Positions 1 to 8,500 of a DNA stretch of 64,000 nt are shown one piece after another. Numbering within the stretch: the first letter of the stretch is position 1; each line of letters begins with the position of its first letter. The translations under genes and the position numbers were made by a program. This stretch comes from Collimonas pratensis (lineage in GTDB: Bacteria; Pseudomonadota; Gammaproteobacteria; Burkholderiales; Burkholderiaceae_D): positions 3,410,001 through 3,474,000 of the forward strand of contig NZ_CP013234.1 in the NCBI RefSeq assembly GCF_001584185.1, written 5' to 3'. The notes below the pieces were generated by a model. It searched no databases and was not told the origin of the DNA. It worked only from the letters and a program-made list of their open reading frames with translations.

Positions 1-144
1 GGCACTGCCGCCAAGCTAGGATTAAAGGCATTGGGCGAACACGCCGGCCGCTACCGCATCGTCCTGCTGCCCTCCAGCAGCCCGGCCTACACCCGCCCCT
101 ACGCGGAAAAGCTGGCGGCCTGGATCACGCTGCAAGAGCGCTGA
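1..144 (+). CDS. C-terminal tail of a uracil/deoxyinosine-DNA glycosylase-like protein (partial)
   Basis: Frame 1 is open from the window edge to a TGA at 142-144 and encodes the last 47 residues of a protein that starts outside the window. The tail contains VLLPSSSPAYTRPY followed by KLAAW. That matches the C-terminal substrate-loop signature (LPSTSPA and a closing Trp helix) of the DNA-deoxyinosine glycosylase branch of the uracil-DNA glycosylase superfamily, which excises hypoxanthine from deaminated DNA. Only this tail is visible, so the catalytic N-terminal motif cannot be checked. Assignment rests on one motif and is moderate. Confidence 0.55.
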   Translation, partial: GTAAKLGLKALGEHAGRYRIVLLPSSSPAYTRPYAEKLAAWITLQER

Positions 145-323
145 GCGCCGATTACAAATCCTGCATTTCGACTATTTCGTCTACCACCAGGATCGCAGCC
201 AGGAGCTTGCGACGGCGCTGCAGCAATCGGGGAAAGCTATATTTAGGCCAAATTTACGGCTGTGGCGCGGTATCATTGCTGCATATCCTTATTTACCTGC
301 TTTTTGCCTAATAAATCCACCTG

Positions 324-1160
324 ATGCTGATCAAACGCAAATCCATAGAAGCCGACGCCAACCGCATGGAAGGCCCGCGCAAGCGCACCGCCGTTGCAAA
401 AAAAGACGCTCCCAAGCCGCCCCGCAAGCCGAAGTTCGCACCCGTCACCTTATCGGAGCAGGATGGCGTGCGCTATCTGCATTTCGGCACCGAATGGGTA
501 CAAGGCGCCATGCGCTTGCGCAAGCCGGATTGGCCGGAGCTGGAATACGCCCAGCAAATGATGGCCTGGATGCTGTTCAATCCGGCGCCTCAGCATATCG
601 TCCAGCTGGGCCTTGGCACCGCGGCGCTGACCAAGTTCAGCTATCGCCAGTTTCCCGAGGCGCGGGTGACCGCGATTGAGCTGAATCCGTCGGTACTGGC
701 GATCTGCGCCTCCATGTTCAAGCTGCCGCCGGAAGACGAACGGCTGTCGGTGGTCGAAATGGACGCCATGGATTTCGTCCTCGATCCGCTCAACCACGAC
801 AGCATCGATGCCTTGCAGGTCGACCTGTACGACGCCACCGCGCGCGGCCCGGTGCTGGATACGCCGGAGTTCTACAGTGCTTGCGCGGCTTGCCTGAAGG
901 ACGACGGCATCATGACCGTCAACCTGTTCGGCGATCATCCCAGCTATGCCAAGAACCTGAAGGCCATGATGTTCGCCTTCGACGATGTCTGGTGCCTGCC
1001 TGAGGTCCACGAGGGCAACGTGATTGCGATCGCTTTCAAGCAGGCGCCGCCGGTTGACTTCAGCGCCTGGTACGAACGCGCGGCGGAAATTACCGCAGCT
1101 ACCAAGCTGCCCGCCAAATCCTGGGTCAACGGCCTCAAGGCCTGGCATTCGCCGCAGTAA
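324..1160 (+). CDS. Spermidine-synthase-like SAM-fold protein
   Basis: Encodes 278 residues. After a basic, low-complexity N-terminus (residues 1-38) comes a Rossmann-fold methyltransferase-like core. VQLGLGTAALTKF at about residues 93-105 is the glycine-rich motif I, AIELNP is the acidic loop after strand 2, and DLYDATARGP sits where spermidine synthases carry their substrate-facing Asp loop. The family (polyamine aminopropyltransferases and relatives) transfers aminopropyl or methyl groups; many stand-alone bacterial members have unknown substrates. It sits just before the GspE-type gene with a 60-nt gap, but nothing in the sequence links their functions. The 5' region 145-323 shows no other gene. 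Fold is confident, exact reaction is not. Confidence 0.75.
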   Translation: MLIKRKSIEADANRMEGPRKRTAVAKKDAPKPPRKPKFAPVTLSEQDGVRYLHFGTEWVQGAMRLRKPDWPELEYAQQMMAWMLFNPAPQHIVQLGLGTAALTKFSYRQFPEARVTAIELNPSVLAICASMFKLPPEDERLSVVEMDAMDFVLDPLNHDSIDALQVDLYDATARGPVLDTPEFYSACAACLKDDGIMTVNLFGDHPSYAKNLKAMMFAFDDVWCLPEVHEGNVIAIAFKQAPPVDFSAWYERAAEITAATKLPAKSWVNGLKAWHSPQ

Positions 1161-1220
1161 GCGGCTACGCTGGATACCGTGCCGGCGCACGCCGGCTTCA
1201 CCAAACCAAAGCCTATCGCA

Positions 1221-3002
1221 ATGAACAATGCATCGCCCAAAACACTCGACCTGCAGCAGATCTTTACCTGGCTGCTGAACGACGGCACGGTCGACAAGAA
1301 TGAGGTCAAGGCTTTCTACACCCAGGCGCAGGGGATATTCCGCAACGCTGCTATTGCCATCCACCCGCTTAGCGCGGTGGCCCAGTGCAAGCGGCAGTCG
1401 GCGTTGCCGCCGCACCGGGTGCTGACGCTGGAATGGTTGACCGAATGGCTGGCGCGCCAGGTCCAGCTGCCCTTCTACCGGATCGACCCGCTCAAGATCG
1501 ATTTTGCGAAAGTCGCCGACGTCATGTCGGCCAGCTACGCTACCCGTTTCAATATCTTGCCGGTCGAGCTGAGCGCCACCGACCTGGTGATCGCCACCGC
1601 CGAGCCGTTCCGCACCGAATGGCTAGCCGAAATCGCCAAGATCAGCCGCCGCAACATCCGCCTGGTGATCGCCAATCCGCTCGATATCACGCAATACATC
1701 ACGCAGTTCTTCACGCTGGCGAAATCGATCAAGAGCGCGCACAAATCTGGCGGCCAGGACCTGGCGCTGCGCAACAATTTCGAGCAGCTGGTCGAGCTTG
1801 GCAAAACCAACAAGCAGGTCGACGCCAACGACCAGCATATCGTCAACATCGTCGACTGGCTGTGGCAATACGCGTTTGAACAGCGCGCCTCGGACATCCA
1901 CATGGAACCGAAGCGCGATTTCAGCGCGATCCGTTTCCGCATCGACGGCGTCCTGCACCAAGTGTATCAGGTGCCGGCGGTGGTCATGATCGCCATGACG
2001 GCGCGCATCAAGCTGCTGGGACGGATGGACGTGATCGAAAAGCGCCGGCCGCAGGACGGACGCATCAAGACCCGCACCGCCGGCGGCCAGGAAATCGAGC
2101 TGCGCCTGTCGACCTTGCCGACGGCCTTCGGCGAGAAGCTGGTGATGCGGATTTTCGATCCGGACGTGGTGGTCAAGACCTTGCCCGAGCTGGGATTTCC
2201 GCACGACGACGCCCTGCGCTGGGACACGCTGACCAAGCGCCCGCACGGCATCATCCTGGTGACCGGCCCGACCGGCTCCGGCAAGACCACCACGCTGTAC
2301 ACTACGCTGAAAGCGCTTGCCACTTCCGAAGTGAACGTCTGCTCGGTCGAAGATCCGATAGAAATGGTGGAAGCATCGTTCAACCAGATGCAGGTCAACC
2401 ATGGCATCGACCTGACCTTTGCCGACGGCGTACGCGCTCTGATGCGGCAGGATCCGGACATCATCATGGTCGGCGAAATCCGCGACCTGGAAACCGCGGA
2501 AATGGCAATCCAGGCCGCACTCACCGGCCATCTGGTGCTCTCTACCCTGCACACCAACGATGCGCCCTCGGCGGTGATGCGCCTGCTGGAGCTGGGTGTG
2601 CCTTACTATCTGCTGGAAACCACGCTGATCGGCATCATGGCGCAACGCCTGGTGCGTACGCTGTGCACCCATTGCAAGAGCGCCGACGGACAGGTCGCCG
2701 ACGAAGTCTGGGCACAGCTGGTAGAAAATTGGAACCTGCCCAAGCCGGCCGCCGTCTACCATCCGGTCGGCTGCCCCGAGTGCCGCCAGACCGGCTACCG
2801 CGGCCGTACCGGTTTATATGAACTGCTGACCATCACCCAGCCCTTCTCCAAGATGATCCAGGCGGAAACCGACATCCACGCACTGAAAAAGCAAAGCATC
2901 GCCGACGGCATGAAACCTTTGCGGCTGGCCGGCGCGCTGAAAGTGCTGGAAGGCGTCACCACCGTGGAAGAAGTCTTGAAGGTCACTTCGGCGTTGACCT
3001 GA
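1221..3002 (+). CDS. GspE/PilB-type secretion or pilus assembly ATPase
   Basis: Encodes 593 residues from the ATG at 1221; a GTG at 1179 would add 14 residues but has no better ribosome site. An N-terminal GspE_N-like domain (about residues 60-180) precedes a complete hexameric ATPase core: Walker A GPTGSGKT at 349-356, an Asp box, Walker B IIMVGEIRD, and a His box in LSTLHTND. A tetracysteine zinc element (CTHC ... CPEC) follows near the end, as in PilB and GspE. These ATPases power type IV pilus extension or type II secretion from the cytoplasmic face of the inner membrane. No other pilus or secretion gene is in the window, so this is an orphan copy whose machine is unknown. A strong terminator follows directly. 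Confidence 0.88.
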   Translation: MNNASPKTLDLQQIFTWLLNDGTVDKNEVKAFYTQAQGIFRNAAIAIHPLSAVAQCKRQSALPPHRVLTLEWLTEWLARQVQLPFYRIDPLKIDFAKVADVMSASYATRFNILPVELSATDLVIATAEPFRTEWLAEIAKISRRNIRLVIANPLDITQYITQFFTLAKSIKSAHKSGGQDLALRNNFEQLVELGKTNKQVDANDQHIVNIVDWLWQYAFEQRASDIHMEPKRDFSAIRFRIDGVLHQVYQVPAVVMIAMTARIKLLGRMDVIEKRRPQDGRIKTRTAGGQEIELRLSTLPTAFGEKLVMRIFDPDVVVKTLPELGFPHDDALRWDTLTKRPHGIILVTGPTGSGKTTTLYTTLKALATSEVNVCSVEDPIEMVEASFNQMQVNHGIDLTFADGVRALMRQDPDIIMVGEIRDLETAEMAIQAALTGHLVLSTLHTNDAPSAVMRLLELGVPYYLLETTLIGIMAQRLVRTLCTHCKSADGQVADEVWAQLVENWNLPKPAAVYHPVGCPECRQTGYRGRTGLYELLTITQPFSKMIQAETDIHALKKQSIADGMKPLRLAGALKVLEGVTTVEEVLKVTSALT

Positions 3003-3034
3003 CACCAGGCTTCCTGGCCGGTCGCAACAACTGC

Positions 3035-3071
3035 AAAAGGGCTACCCGCCGCCATGGCTGGTAGCCCTTTT
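3035..3071 (+). terminator. Rho-independent terminator after the GspE-type gene
   Basis: A perfect 12-bp stem (aaaagggctacc at 3035-3046 pairing with ggtagccctttt at 3060-3071) closes a 13-nt loop and ends in a T run. It lies 33 bp after the stop codon. Confidence 0.88.
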
Positions 3072-3411
3072 GTCCGTCTGTACTTTCCTTTGCAAAAAGC
3101 CCTCGTTTGGTGCGGTGCAAAGGAGAAAATCATGGTTCGGCCTGGCGCAGAAAGTGCTTTGCATCAGAGCAGCACTTGATTTCCGATAGACAATTATTTA
3201 ACCTTTGCGTAAGCTAAGGCGCAGCAAGGCGGATAGCTTTCCAGAAGGAGACAGAAGTAACGGAAAGCAGCATCGGTACGGGCTAAGGGAGATGGTGGCA
3301 GTCGCAGCACAGGGAGTAGTTGTCGAATAATAATTTGCATTCATTTGCAATAAAAGACAGGCGGGAAATCCGCTCCGACCATACGCAGTCAACATCCGGA
3401 TAAAAAATATA
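3072..3411. other. Intergenic region, no gene seen
   Basis: This 340-bp gap between the terminator and the sugar-binding protein gene is AT-richer toward its 3' end. I see no convincing coding frame on either strand and no RNA gene. It presumably carries the promoter of the downstream gene. Confidence 0.5.
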
Positions 3412-4518
3412 ATGAAATTTACAAATTTTAATTTTGTAACGGTAGCACTTGTCTTCGGCTTTATCAGTTCAGCATTCGCACAGGAAGATCCGACCTTGTT
3501 CTTGAATCGGGCCAACGCCAAGATCGCCAAGGCGATGGCTTTCAAGAACAGCTGGGACGGCCCCACCAGCGGCCCTAAAATCTCGGCGCAAAAAAAACTC
3601 ATCGTCGTCATCGCTTCCAATCTCAAAAACAATAGTGTCCTGCGGGTTTCCAAGGGCGTGCAGGAAGCCGCCGCGGTCGCCGGCTGGGAAGTGTTCGTAA
3701 TCGATTGCTGGGGCGTGGACAACAAGCACGCAGAAGCCTTCAGCCGCGCGCTGGCATTGAAGCCAAGCGGCATTGTGCTAGCCGGTATCGACGCCAACGA
3801 ACAGCCGAAGGAAATGAACGCTGCCAATGCCCAGAATGTCCCGGTAGTCGGCTGGCATGCATCGACCCGGGTCGGTCCGAGCGACGGTCTGTTTTCCAAC
3901 GTCACTGCTGATCCGAAAGAAGAAGCCCTGATCGCCAGCCTGCTGGGCGTGGTCGATTCCAACGGCAAGGCCGGCGTGGTGGTGTTCACCGATCCGGCCA
4001 GCCTGTATTCGCAAGCGAAGTCGAACGAAGTGGTGGCCGTGATCAAGCAGTGCCGAACTTGCAGCCTGCTCAGCGTCGAGGCCTTGCCTATCGCCACCTC
4101 GCCTGACAAGCTGCCAGCCTTGCTGGCGACGCTGCAGCAGCGCTTCGGCAAGAAATGGACGCATATCATCGGCGTCAACGACAGCTATCTCGACCTGCTG
4201 GCGACGCCGGCCTCGATGAGCCTGCTCGCCAACAACAAGATCCAGGCACTATCGGCCGGCGAAGGTTCTGAAACGGCCTATCAGCGGATTCGCAGCAAGA
4301 ACCTGCAGATCGCCACCGTGCCGGAACCTTTCGGCCAGCAAGGGTGGCAGATCATCGACGAGCTCAATCGCGCATTTGCCGGCGAAAAAGCCAGCGCCTA
4401 CACCACGCCGGCCTATCTGGTGACGGAGCAGAACATCGCCTTTCACGGTGGCGACAAGAATACCTTTGAGCCGAATAACGGTTACCGCGCCGAGTACAAA
4501 AAAATCTGGGGCAAATGA
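3412..4518 (+). CDS. Periplasmic sugar-binding protein, ribose/LacI-like fold (orphan)
   Basis: Encodes 368 residues with a cleavable signal peptide (hydrophobic VALVFGFISSAFA, cut near residue 24). The mature part resembles type 1 periplasmic binding proteins of the ribose/galactose/autoinducer-2 kind: strand LIVVIASNL followed by a helix and VFVIDCWG, then GIVLAGID, VVGWHAS and a late YLVTEQN. Such proteins deliver sugars to an ABC permease or to a chemoreceptor. No permease or ATPase gene flanks it, so it is an orphan that either shares a distant transporter or acts in sensing. The short upstream sequence is AT-rich and lacks a strong Shine-Dalgarno motif. Substrate cannot be read from the sequence. 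Confidence 0.72.
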   Translation: MKFTNFNFVTVALVFGFISSAFAQEDPTLFLNRANAKIAKAMAFKNSWDGPTSGPKISAQKKLIVVIASNLKNNSVLRVSKGVQEAAAVAGWEVFVIDCWGVDNKHAEAFSRALALKPSGIVLAGIDANEQPKEMNAANAQNVPVVGWHASTRVGPSDGLFSNVTADPKEEALIASLLGVVDSNGKAGVVVFTDPASLYSQAKSNEVVAVIKQCRTCSLLSVEALPIATSPDKLPALLATLQQRFGKKWTHIIGVNDSYLDLLATPASMSLLANNKIQALSAGEGSETAYQRIRSKNLQIATVPEPFGQQGWQIIDELNRAFAGEKASAYTTPAYLVTEQNIAFHGGDKNTFEPNNGYRAEYKKIWGK

Positions 4519-4617
4519 TAGCGCCCGCCGCGGCGGCAATGCGTATCGGGCTGGCGCCATGCGATCGGGGTAGAATCGGGTGACAGCCCATTCAACGACG
4601 GATCAAGGAGCAGGCAA

Positions 4618-5838
4618 ATGCAAGCGAAAAGAATCCTTATTGCGCAAGGCGGCGGCCCCACCGCGGTGATCAACCAGTCTCTGGTCGGCGTGGTGCTGGC
4701 GGCGCGCGGCATACGCGATGTCGAGCTGGTCTACGGCGCCCGCAATGGCGTGCGCGGCATCGTCAATGAAGACTTTCTCGACCTGGCGCAGGAAACCAGC
4801 TACAACCTCGAGCTGGTGGCAAACACCCCCTCCTCTGCACTGGGATCTACCCGCGACAAACCCGATCTCAAATATTGCCAGGAGATCATCCAGGTATTGC
4901 AGGCGCACCAGATCAACCATTTCTTTTATATCGGCGGCAACGACTCTTCCGATACGCTGCGCATTCTCAGCCTGGAAGCAGAAAAACTGGCTTTCCCGCT
5001 GCGCTGCATCCACATTCCCAAGACCATCGACAACGACCTGGTAGGCAACGACCACACTCCAGGATTTCCATCCGCCGCGCGCTTCGTGGCGCAGGCCTTT
5101 GCCGGCGCCAACCTGGACAATGCCGCCCTGCCCGGCGTCTATGTCGGCGTGGTGATGGGACGCCATGCCGGCTTCCTGACGGCAGCCTCGGCGCTGGCCA
5201 GGAAATTCTCCGACGACGGCCCGCACCTGATTTATCTGCCCGAGCGCAGCTTCGTGCTGGAAAAATTCCTGGCCGATGTGAAGGAAGTCTATCAGCGCCT
5301 GGGCCGCTGCGTGATCGCCGTATCGGAAGGCATACACGATGCGTCCGGCACGCCGATCGCCAGCCTGCTGACCGAGACGGTGGAGCACGATGCGCACGGC
5401 AATGTGCAGTTGTCGGGCAACGGTGCGCTGGCCGACCTGTTGTGCGAAGAAATCAAGACTAAGCTGAACATCAAGCGCGTGCGCGGCGATACCTTTGGCT
5501 ACTTACAGCGCTCGTTTGCCGGTTGCGTTTCGGATGTGGACCAGCGCGAAGCCCGCGAAGTGGGCGAGAAGGCGCTGCAGTTCGCCGTGCAAAAAGAACG
5601 TAACGGCACCGTCGCCATCAAGCGCAACGGCGACTATGCAGTCAATTATGAATTGCTGGCGCTGGATGTAGTGGCAGGCAAGACCCGCGTCATGGAAGAC
5701 GAGCTGATCGCTGCCAGCGGCACCGACGTCAGCCCCGCCTTCCATCAGTACCTGCGGCCCTTGCTGGGAGCCGGCATGCCGGACGGTTTCCGCCTGCGCG
5801 CCGAAGCGGTCGCCAAGATACGCAACAAGGCCGGCTGA
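4618..5838 (+). CDS. pfp: 6-phosphofructokinase, predicted pyrophosphate-dependent
   Basis: Encodes 406 residues and catalyses fructose-6-phosphate to fructose-1,6-bisphosphate in the cytoplasm. The N-terminal AQGGGPTAVIN is the phosphoryl-donor loop. GGNDSSDT (106-113) and PKTIDND (134-140) form the active site, with the catalytic Asp at 138. Family knowledge: an Asp in the GG-x-D-S position and a Lys in PKTIDND, instead of GGDGS and PGTIDND, mark enzymes using pyrophosphate rather than ATP. Both determinants (Asp109, Lys135) point to PPi. The reaction would then be reversible and usable in gluconeogenesis. A Shine-Dalgarno-like aaggagcagg lies just upstream. The convergent neighbour is a class I aldolase, the next step of the pathway. 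Confidence 0.9.
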   Translation: MQAKRILIAQGGGPTAVINQSLVGVVLAARGIRDVELVYGARNGVRGIVNEDFLDLAQETSYNLELVANTPSSALGSTRDKPDLKYCQEIIQVLQAHQINHFFYIGGNDSSDTLRILSLEAEKLAFPLRCIHIPKTIDNDLVGNDHTPGFPSAARFVAQAFAGANLDNAALPGVYVGVVMGRHAGFLTAASALARKFSDDGPHLIYLPERSFVLEKFLADVKEVYQRLGRCVIAVSEGIHDASGTPIASLLTETVEHDAHGNVQLSGNGALADLLCEEIKTKLNIKRVRGDTFGYLQRSFAGCVSDVDQREAREVGEKALQFAVQKERNGTVAIKRNGDYAVNYELLALDVVAGKTRVMEDELIAASGTDVSPAFHQYLRPLLGAGMPDGFRLRAEAVAKIRNKAG

Positions 5839-5866
5839 ATCCGCCGCCGGCAGCACCCTGCCCCGG

Positions 5867-6889
5867 CTAAGCGGCGCCCTCCATGCCGCTATCGTATTTC
5901 CCGGCGCATGCCAGGCTGTTCAGCTGGCAGCGGCGCAGGAAAATCTTTTGCGCTTCCGCGACGTTCTGCTCTAGCCCTTGCCAGTTATCCAGCACCGGCG
6001 CCTGCAGCGCCCGCCCATAGGAAAAACTGACTTGCCAGGGAAACGGGCCGAGCTGGTTCATGGCGCTCAGATGCGCAGTGGCATCCTCCGCGCTCTGGCC
6101 ACCGGACAGGAAAACGATGCCAGGCACGGCCGGCGGTACATGGCGCGCCAGGCAACGCATGGTGGCTGCCGCCACTTGCCCGATATCGGCCTGCTGCGGC
6201 GATTTCATGCCGGCGATGACCATGTTCGGCTTGAGCAGCATGCCTTCCAGCGCCACGCCGTGGGCTGCCAGCTCTTCAAACACGGCTTCCAGCACTTGCG
6301 CGCTTACCGCCTCGCAACGCTGCAGGTCGTGGGCGCCATCCATCAATACCTCCGGCTCGACGATCGGGACGATCCCGGCTTCCTGGCACAAGGCGGCGTA
6401 ACGCGCCAAGGCATGGGCATTGGCGCGGATCGCATAGCTGCTCGGCAGCGCGGCGGCGTCGATCTCTATCACGCCGCGCCATTTGGCGAACTTCGCCCCC
6501 AGCTGCCGGTACTCTTGCAAGCGTTCACGCAAGCCATCCAGTCCCTCGGTGATTTTTTCTCCGGCATGCAACGCCAGCGACTTGGCGCCGCTGTCAACCT
6601 TGATGCCAGGGAGAATCCCGCGACTGTTCAGCAGCTCGGCGAAGGGGATCCCTTCGGTACTGTTCTGGCGCAGGGTTTCATCGTAAAGGATGACACCACC
6701 CAGATAGCGTTCAGCGCCCATGGTAGTGAACAGGATTTCGCGATAGCGGCGGCGGTTTTCTTCGCTGCATTCGAGCTTGATTGCATCAAAGCGCTTCTTG
6801 ATCGTCGGCCCGCTTTCATCCGCCGCGAGAATGCCTTTCTGATCCGCCACGATGGCGCGAGCAACCGATTTCAGTTCATTGATATCCAT
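5867..6889 (-). CDS. Class I fructose-bisphosphate aldolase
   Basis: Encodes 340 residues, the usual length. It cleaves fructose-1,6-bisphosphate to dihydroxyacetone phosphate and glyceraldehyde-3-phosphate through a Schiff base, without metal. The signature VEPEVL around 178-182 and LLKPNMV with the Schiff-base Lys at 220 are visible, as are the N-terminal GILAADES and the phosphate-binding FLSGGQS. Most proteobacteria rely on the class II zinc enzyme; a eukaryote-like class I enzyme next to a PPi-type PFK is a recurring pairing in some Burkholderiales. The gene converges on pfp with 28 bp between stops. Its own promoter must lie in the 300 bp to the right. Confidence 0.93.
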   Translation of the reverse strand: MDINELKSVARAIVADQKGILAADESGPTIKKRFDAIKLECSEENRRRYREILFTTMGAERYLGGVILYDETLRQNSTEGIPFAELLNSRGILPGIKVDSGAKSLALHAGEKITEGLDGLRERLQEYRQLGAKFAKWRGVIEIDAAALPSSYAIRANAHALARYAALCQEAGIVPIVEPEVLMDGAHDLQRCEAVSAQVLEAVFEELAAHGVALEGMLLKPNMVIAGMKSPQQADIGQVAAATMRCLARHVPPAVPGIVFLSGGQSAEDATAHLSAMNQLGPFPWQVSFSYGRALQAPVLDNWQGLEQNVAEAQKIFLRRCQLNSLACAGKYDSGMEGAA

Positions 6890-7187
6890 TGTCTGATACT
6901 CCTGATGATGACAGCAAACGGTAAGAACTTATGCCAAACATGCTGCCATGGATGCCTCCCCATGGCAACCGTAGAGAAATCTGCCCGAACCTTTCTTCCT
7001 ATACAGCGGCCTATGTTAGCCGGCGCACGGTCAAAACCGTTGAATGCCATTAATAGATGCACAAACTGGAAGACAAAGCAGCCTTAGGCGCGCCACCGCA
7101 CTGACGAGCCATCCGTTTGAGACTACTTTGGAATCCACGGTGTGGGCATTTCCCTGGCACTGGATATTTCGACAAAGAGGTGTTCCA

Positions 7188-7406
7188 ATGAAAACGACTC
7201 AAAAACTGGCAGTCAGTGCGATTACCCTGATCATGGCACTTGGCCTGAGCGCATGCGACGGCATGTCGCGGCGCGGTACAGACACAGCCGTCGGCGCCGG
7301 CATAGGCGCAGTCGGCGGCGCAGTGCTGACTAACGGCAGCGCCCTGGGCACCGTAGGCGGTGCAGCGGTTGGCGGCATCATCGGTAACCAGGCCGGCAAG
7401 CATTAA
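7188..7406 (+). CDS. Small glycine-zipper outer-membrane lipoprotein
   Basis: Encodes 72 residues starting at the ATG at 7188, preceded by aaagagg. The signal peptide ends in the lipobox LSAC, giving a lipid-anchored Cys at about residue 22. The mature part is a glycine zipper (AVGAGIGAVGGAV ... GTVGGAAVGGIIGNQAG), as in OsmB and related stress-induced envelope lipoproteins. A longer upstream frame exists but begins before the natural ribosome site and lipoprotein signal. Function in the family is poorly defined; envelope integrity or stress response is the usual suggestion. Confidence 0.8.
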   Translation: MKTTQKLAVSAITLIMALGLSACDGMSRRGTDTAVGAGIGAVGGAVLTNGSALGTVGGAAVGGIIGNQAGKH

Positions 7407-7493
7407 ACTTCTGTTGCGATAACGCGGCAGAAAGCATCCGATGCGCCCGCTAACCGCAGGCGCATCAAGCAACTTTGCATAGCAAAATCCTCA

Positions 7494-8186
7494 TCAGGGT
7501 AACAAGGCTGCATAGGCCTCGCGTTCGGCAGCGTAGCAGCCGCAGGCGGCAGCTTCCAGCCCTTGGCGGTCAAGCACCGTCAGATTTCCGCGCCGATAAG
7601 CGATCAGCCCGCTCCGCTGCAAGGCGCTGGCGGCGGTTGTAATGCCTTCGCGCCGCACGCCAAGCATGGTGGCCAGGAACTCGTGCGTGACATGAAAACT
7701 GTCGGAGTGAACCCGGTCCTGGCTCATCAGCAGCCAGCGCGCCAGCCGCGGGCCGATCAGATGGAAACGCAAGCAAGCGGCCGAGGTCGTCATCTGCGCC
7801 ATGTGTACATAAAGATAGTGACTCATGCCGCGCCGCAAAGCCGGGCTGCGCGCCAGCTCGTGGCGAAATGCAGCGGCGGTGATGCGCAGCGCGCTACCGG
7901 GACTTTGCACCAGCGCATGCACGGATGCCAGCGTCACGCCCAAGATCATCTGCACTCCCAACATGCCTTCGCGCCCCACCATGGCGATTTCCACTCCCGG
8001 ACTGCCATCGATCAAGGCGAGCAGCGATATCGAAGCCTCCAGCGGGAAATAGACATGGCTGATTGCCTTGCCGGGTTCGCACAGGACTTCTCCCTGTGCC
8101 AGCTGGATCATCTCGCAGACAGCATGTAAACGCGAACGCTCCCTGCGCGGAAGCAATTCGATAAGATGATTCTCGACGGTGCCCAA
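7494..8186 (-). CDS. Crp/Fnr-family transcription regulator (TTG start)
   Basis: An upstream ATG at 8414 would give 306 residues, but the first 76 would be unlike the family. A TTG at 8184-8186 (read on the minus strand) is preceded 7 nt upstream by GGAG at 8194-8197 and yields 230 residues, the normal family length; I use that start. Residues 5-115 form a cyclic-nucleotide-type beta barrel (YFPLEASISLLALI, EIAMVGREGMLG). Residues 150-215 form a winged helix-turn-helix (VTHEFLATMLGVRREGIT). There is no FNR-type cysteine cluster and no clear cAMP-contact R-x-S pair, so the ligand is unknown. Stands alone, convergent with the lipoprotein gene. Confidence 0.8.
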   Translation of the reverse strand: MGTVENHLIELLPRRERSRLHAVCEMIQLAQGEVLCEPGKAISHVYFPLEASISLLALIDGSPGVEIAMVGREGMLGVQMILGVTLASVHALVQSPGSALRITAAAFRHELARSPALRRGMSHYLYVHMAQMTTSAACLRFHLIGPRLARWLLMSQDRVHSDSFHVTHEFLATMLGVRREGITTAASALQRSGLIAYRRGNLTVLDRQGLEAAACGCYAAEREAYAALLP

Positions 8187-8500
8187 ACTAGTTCTCCGGT
8201 ATATAGCTACTCTGCCTGATGCAAAACGTCCGGCAGAGATTGCGTTATTGGCGAATGAAATATCGGGTAACGCTGTCAGTGTGCATGAAGCCCCCGGCGC
8301 GGACTGTCTGCCAGCACACATAGCGGCAATCCGGCGGAGTACACGGAGATGCAGCGAGCGTGGCGCTGGCTCGCAATACCTACCCCTGCAAGCGCATACC
8401 AACCCGCTCGACACATTTCCCTATATGAAATAGCAATATCTCGTGTTAGATTTCCAATTTGCAACTTTTCGACTAAAAACTCCAGGAAACAGGAAAGACC
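8187..8500. other. Divergent intergenic region, no gene seen
   Basis: About 310 bp separate the TTG start of the Crp-like gene from the MORN/C13 gene. The right half is AT-rich and should hold the promoter of the right-hand gene, whose ribosome site aggaaag lies just before 8501. No operator palindrome or RNA gene is evident. Confidence 0.4.

Noticed and set aside
1623..2762. A 379-residue minus-strand frame opposite the GspE-type gene
   Set aside because: Antisense shadow; the plus strand has full ATPase motifs.
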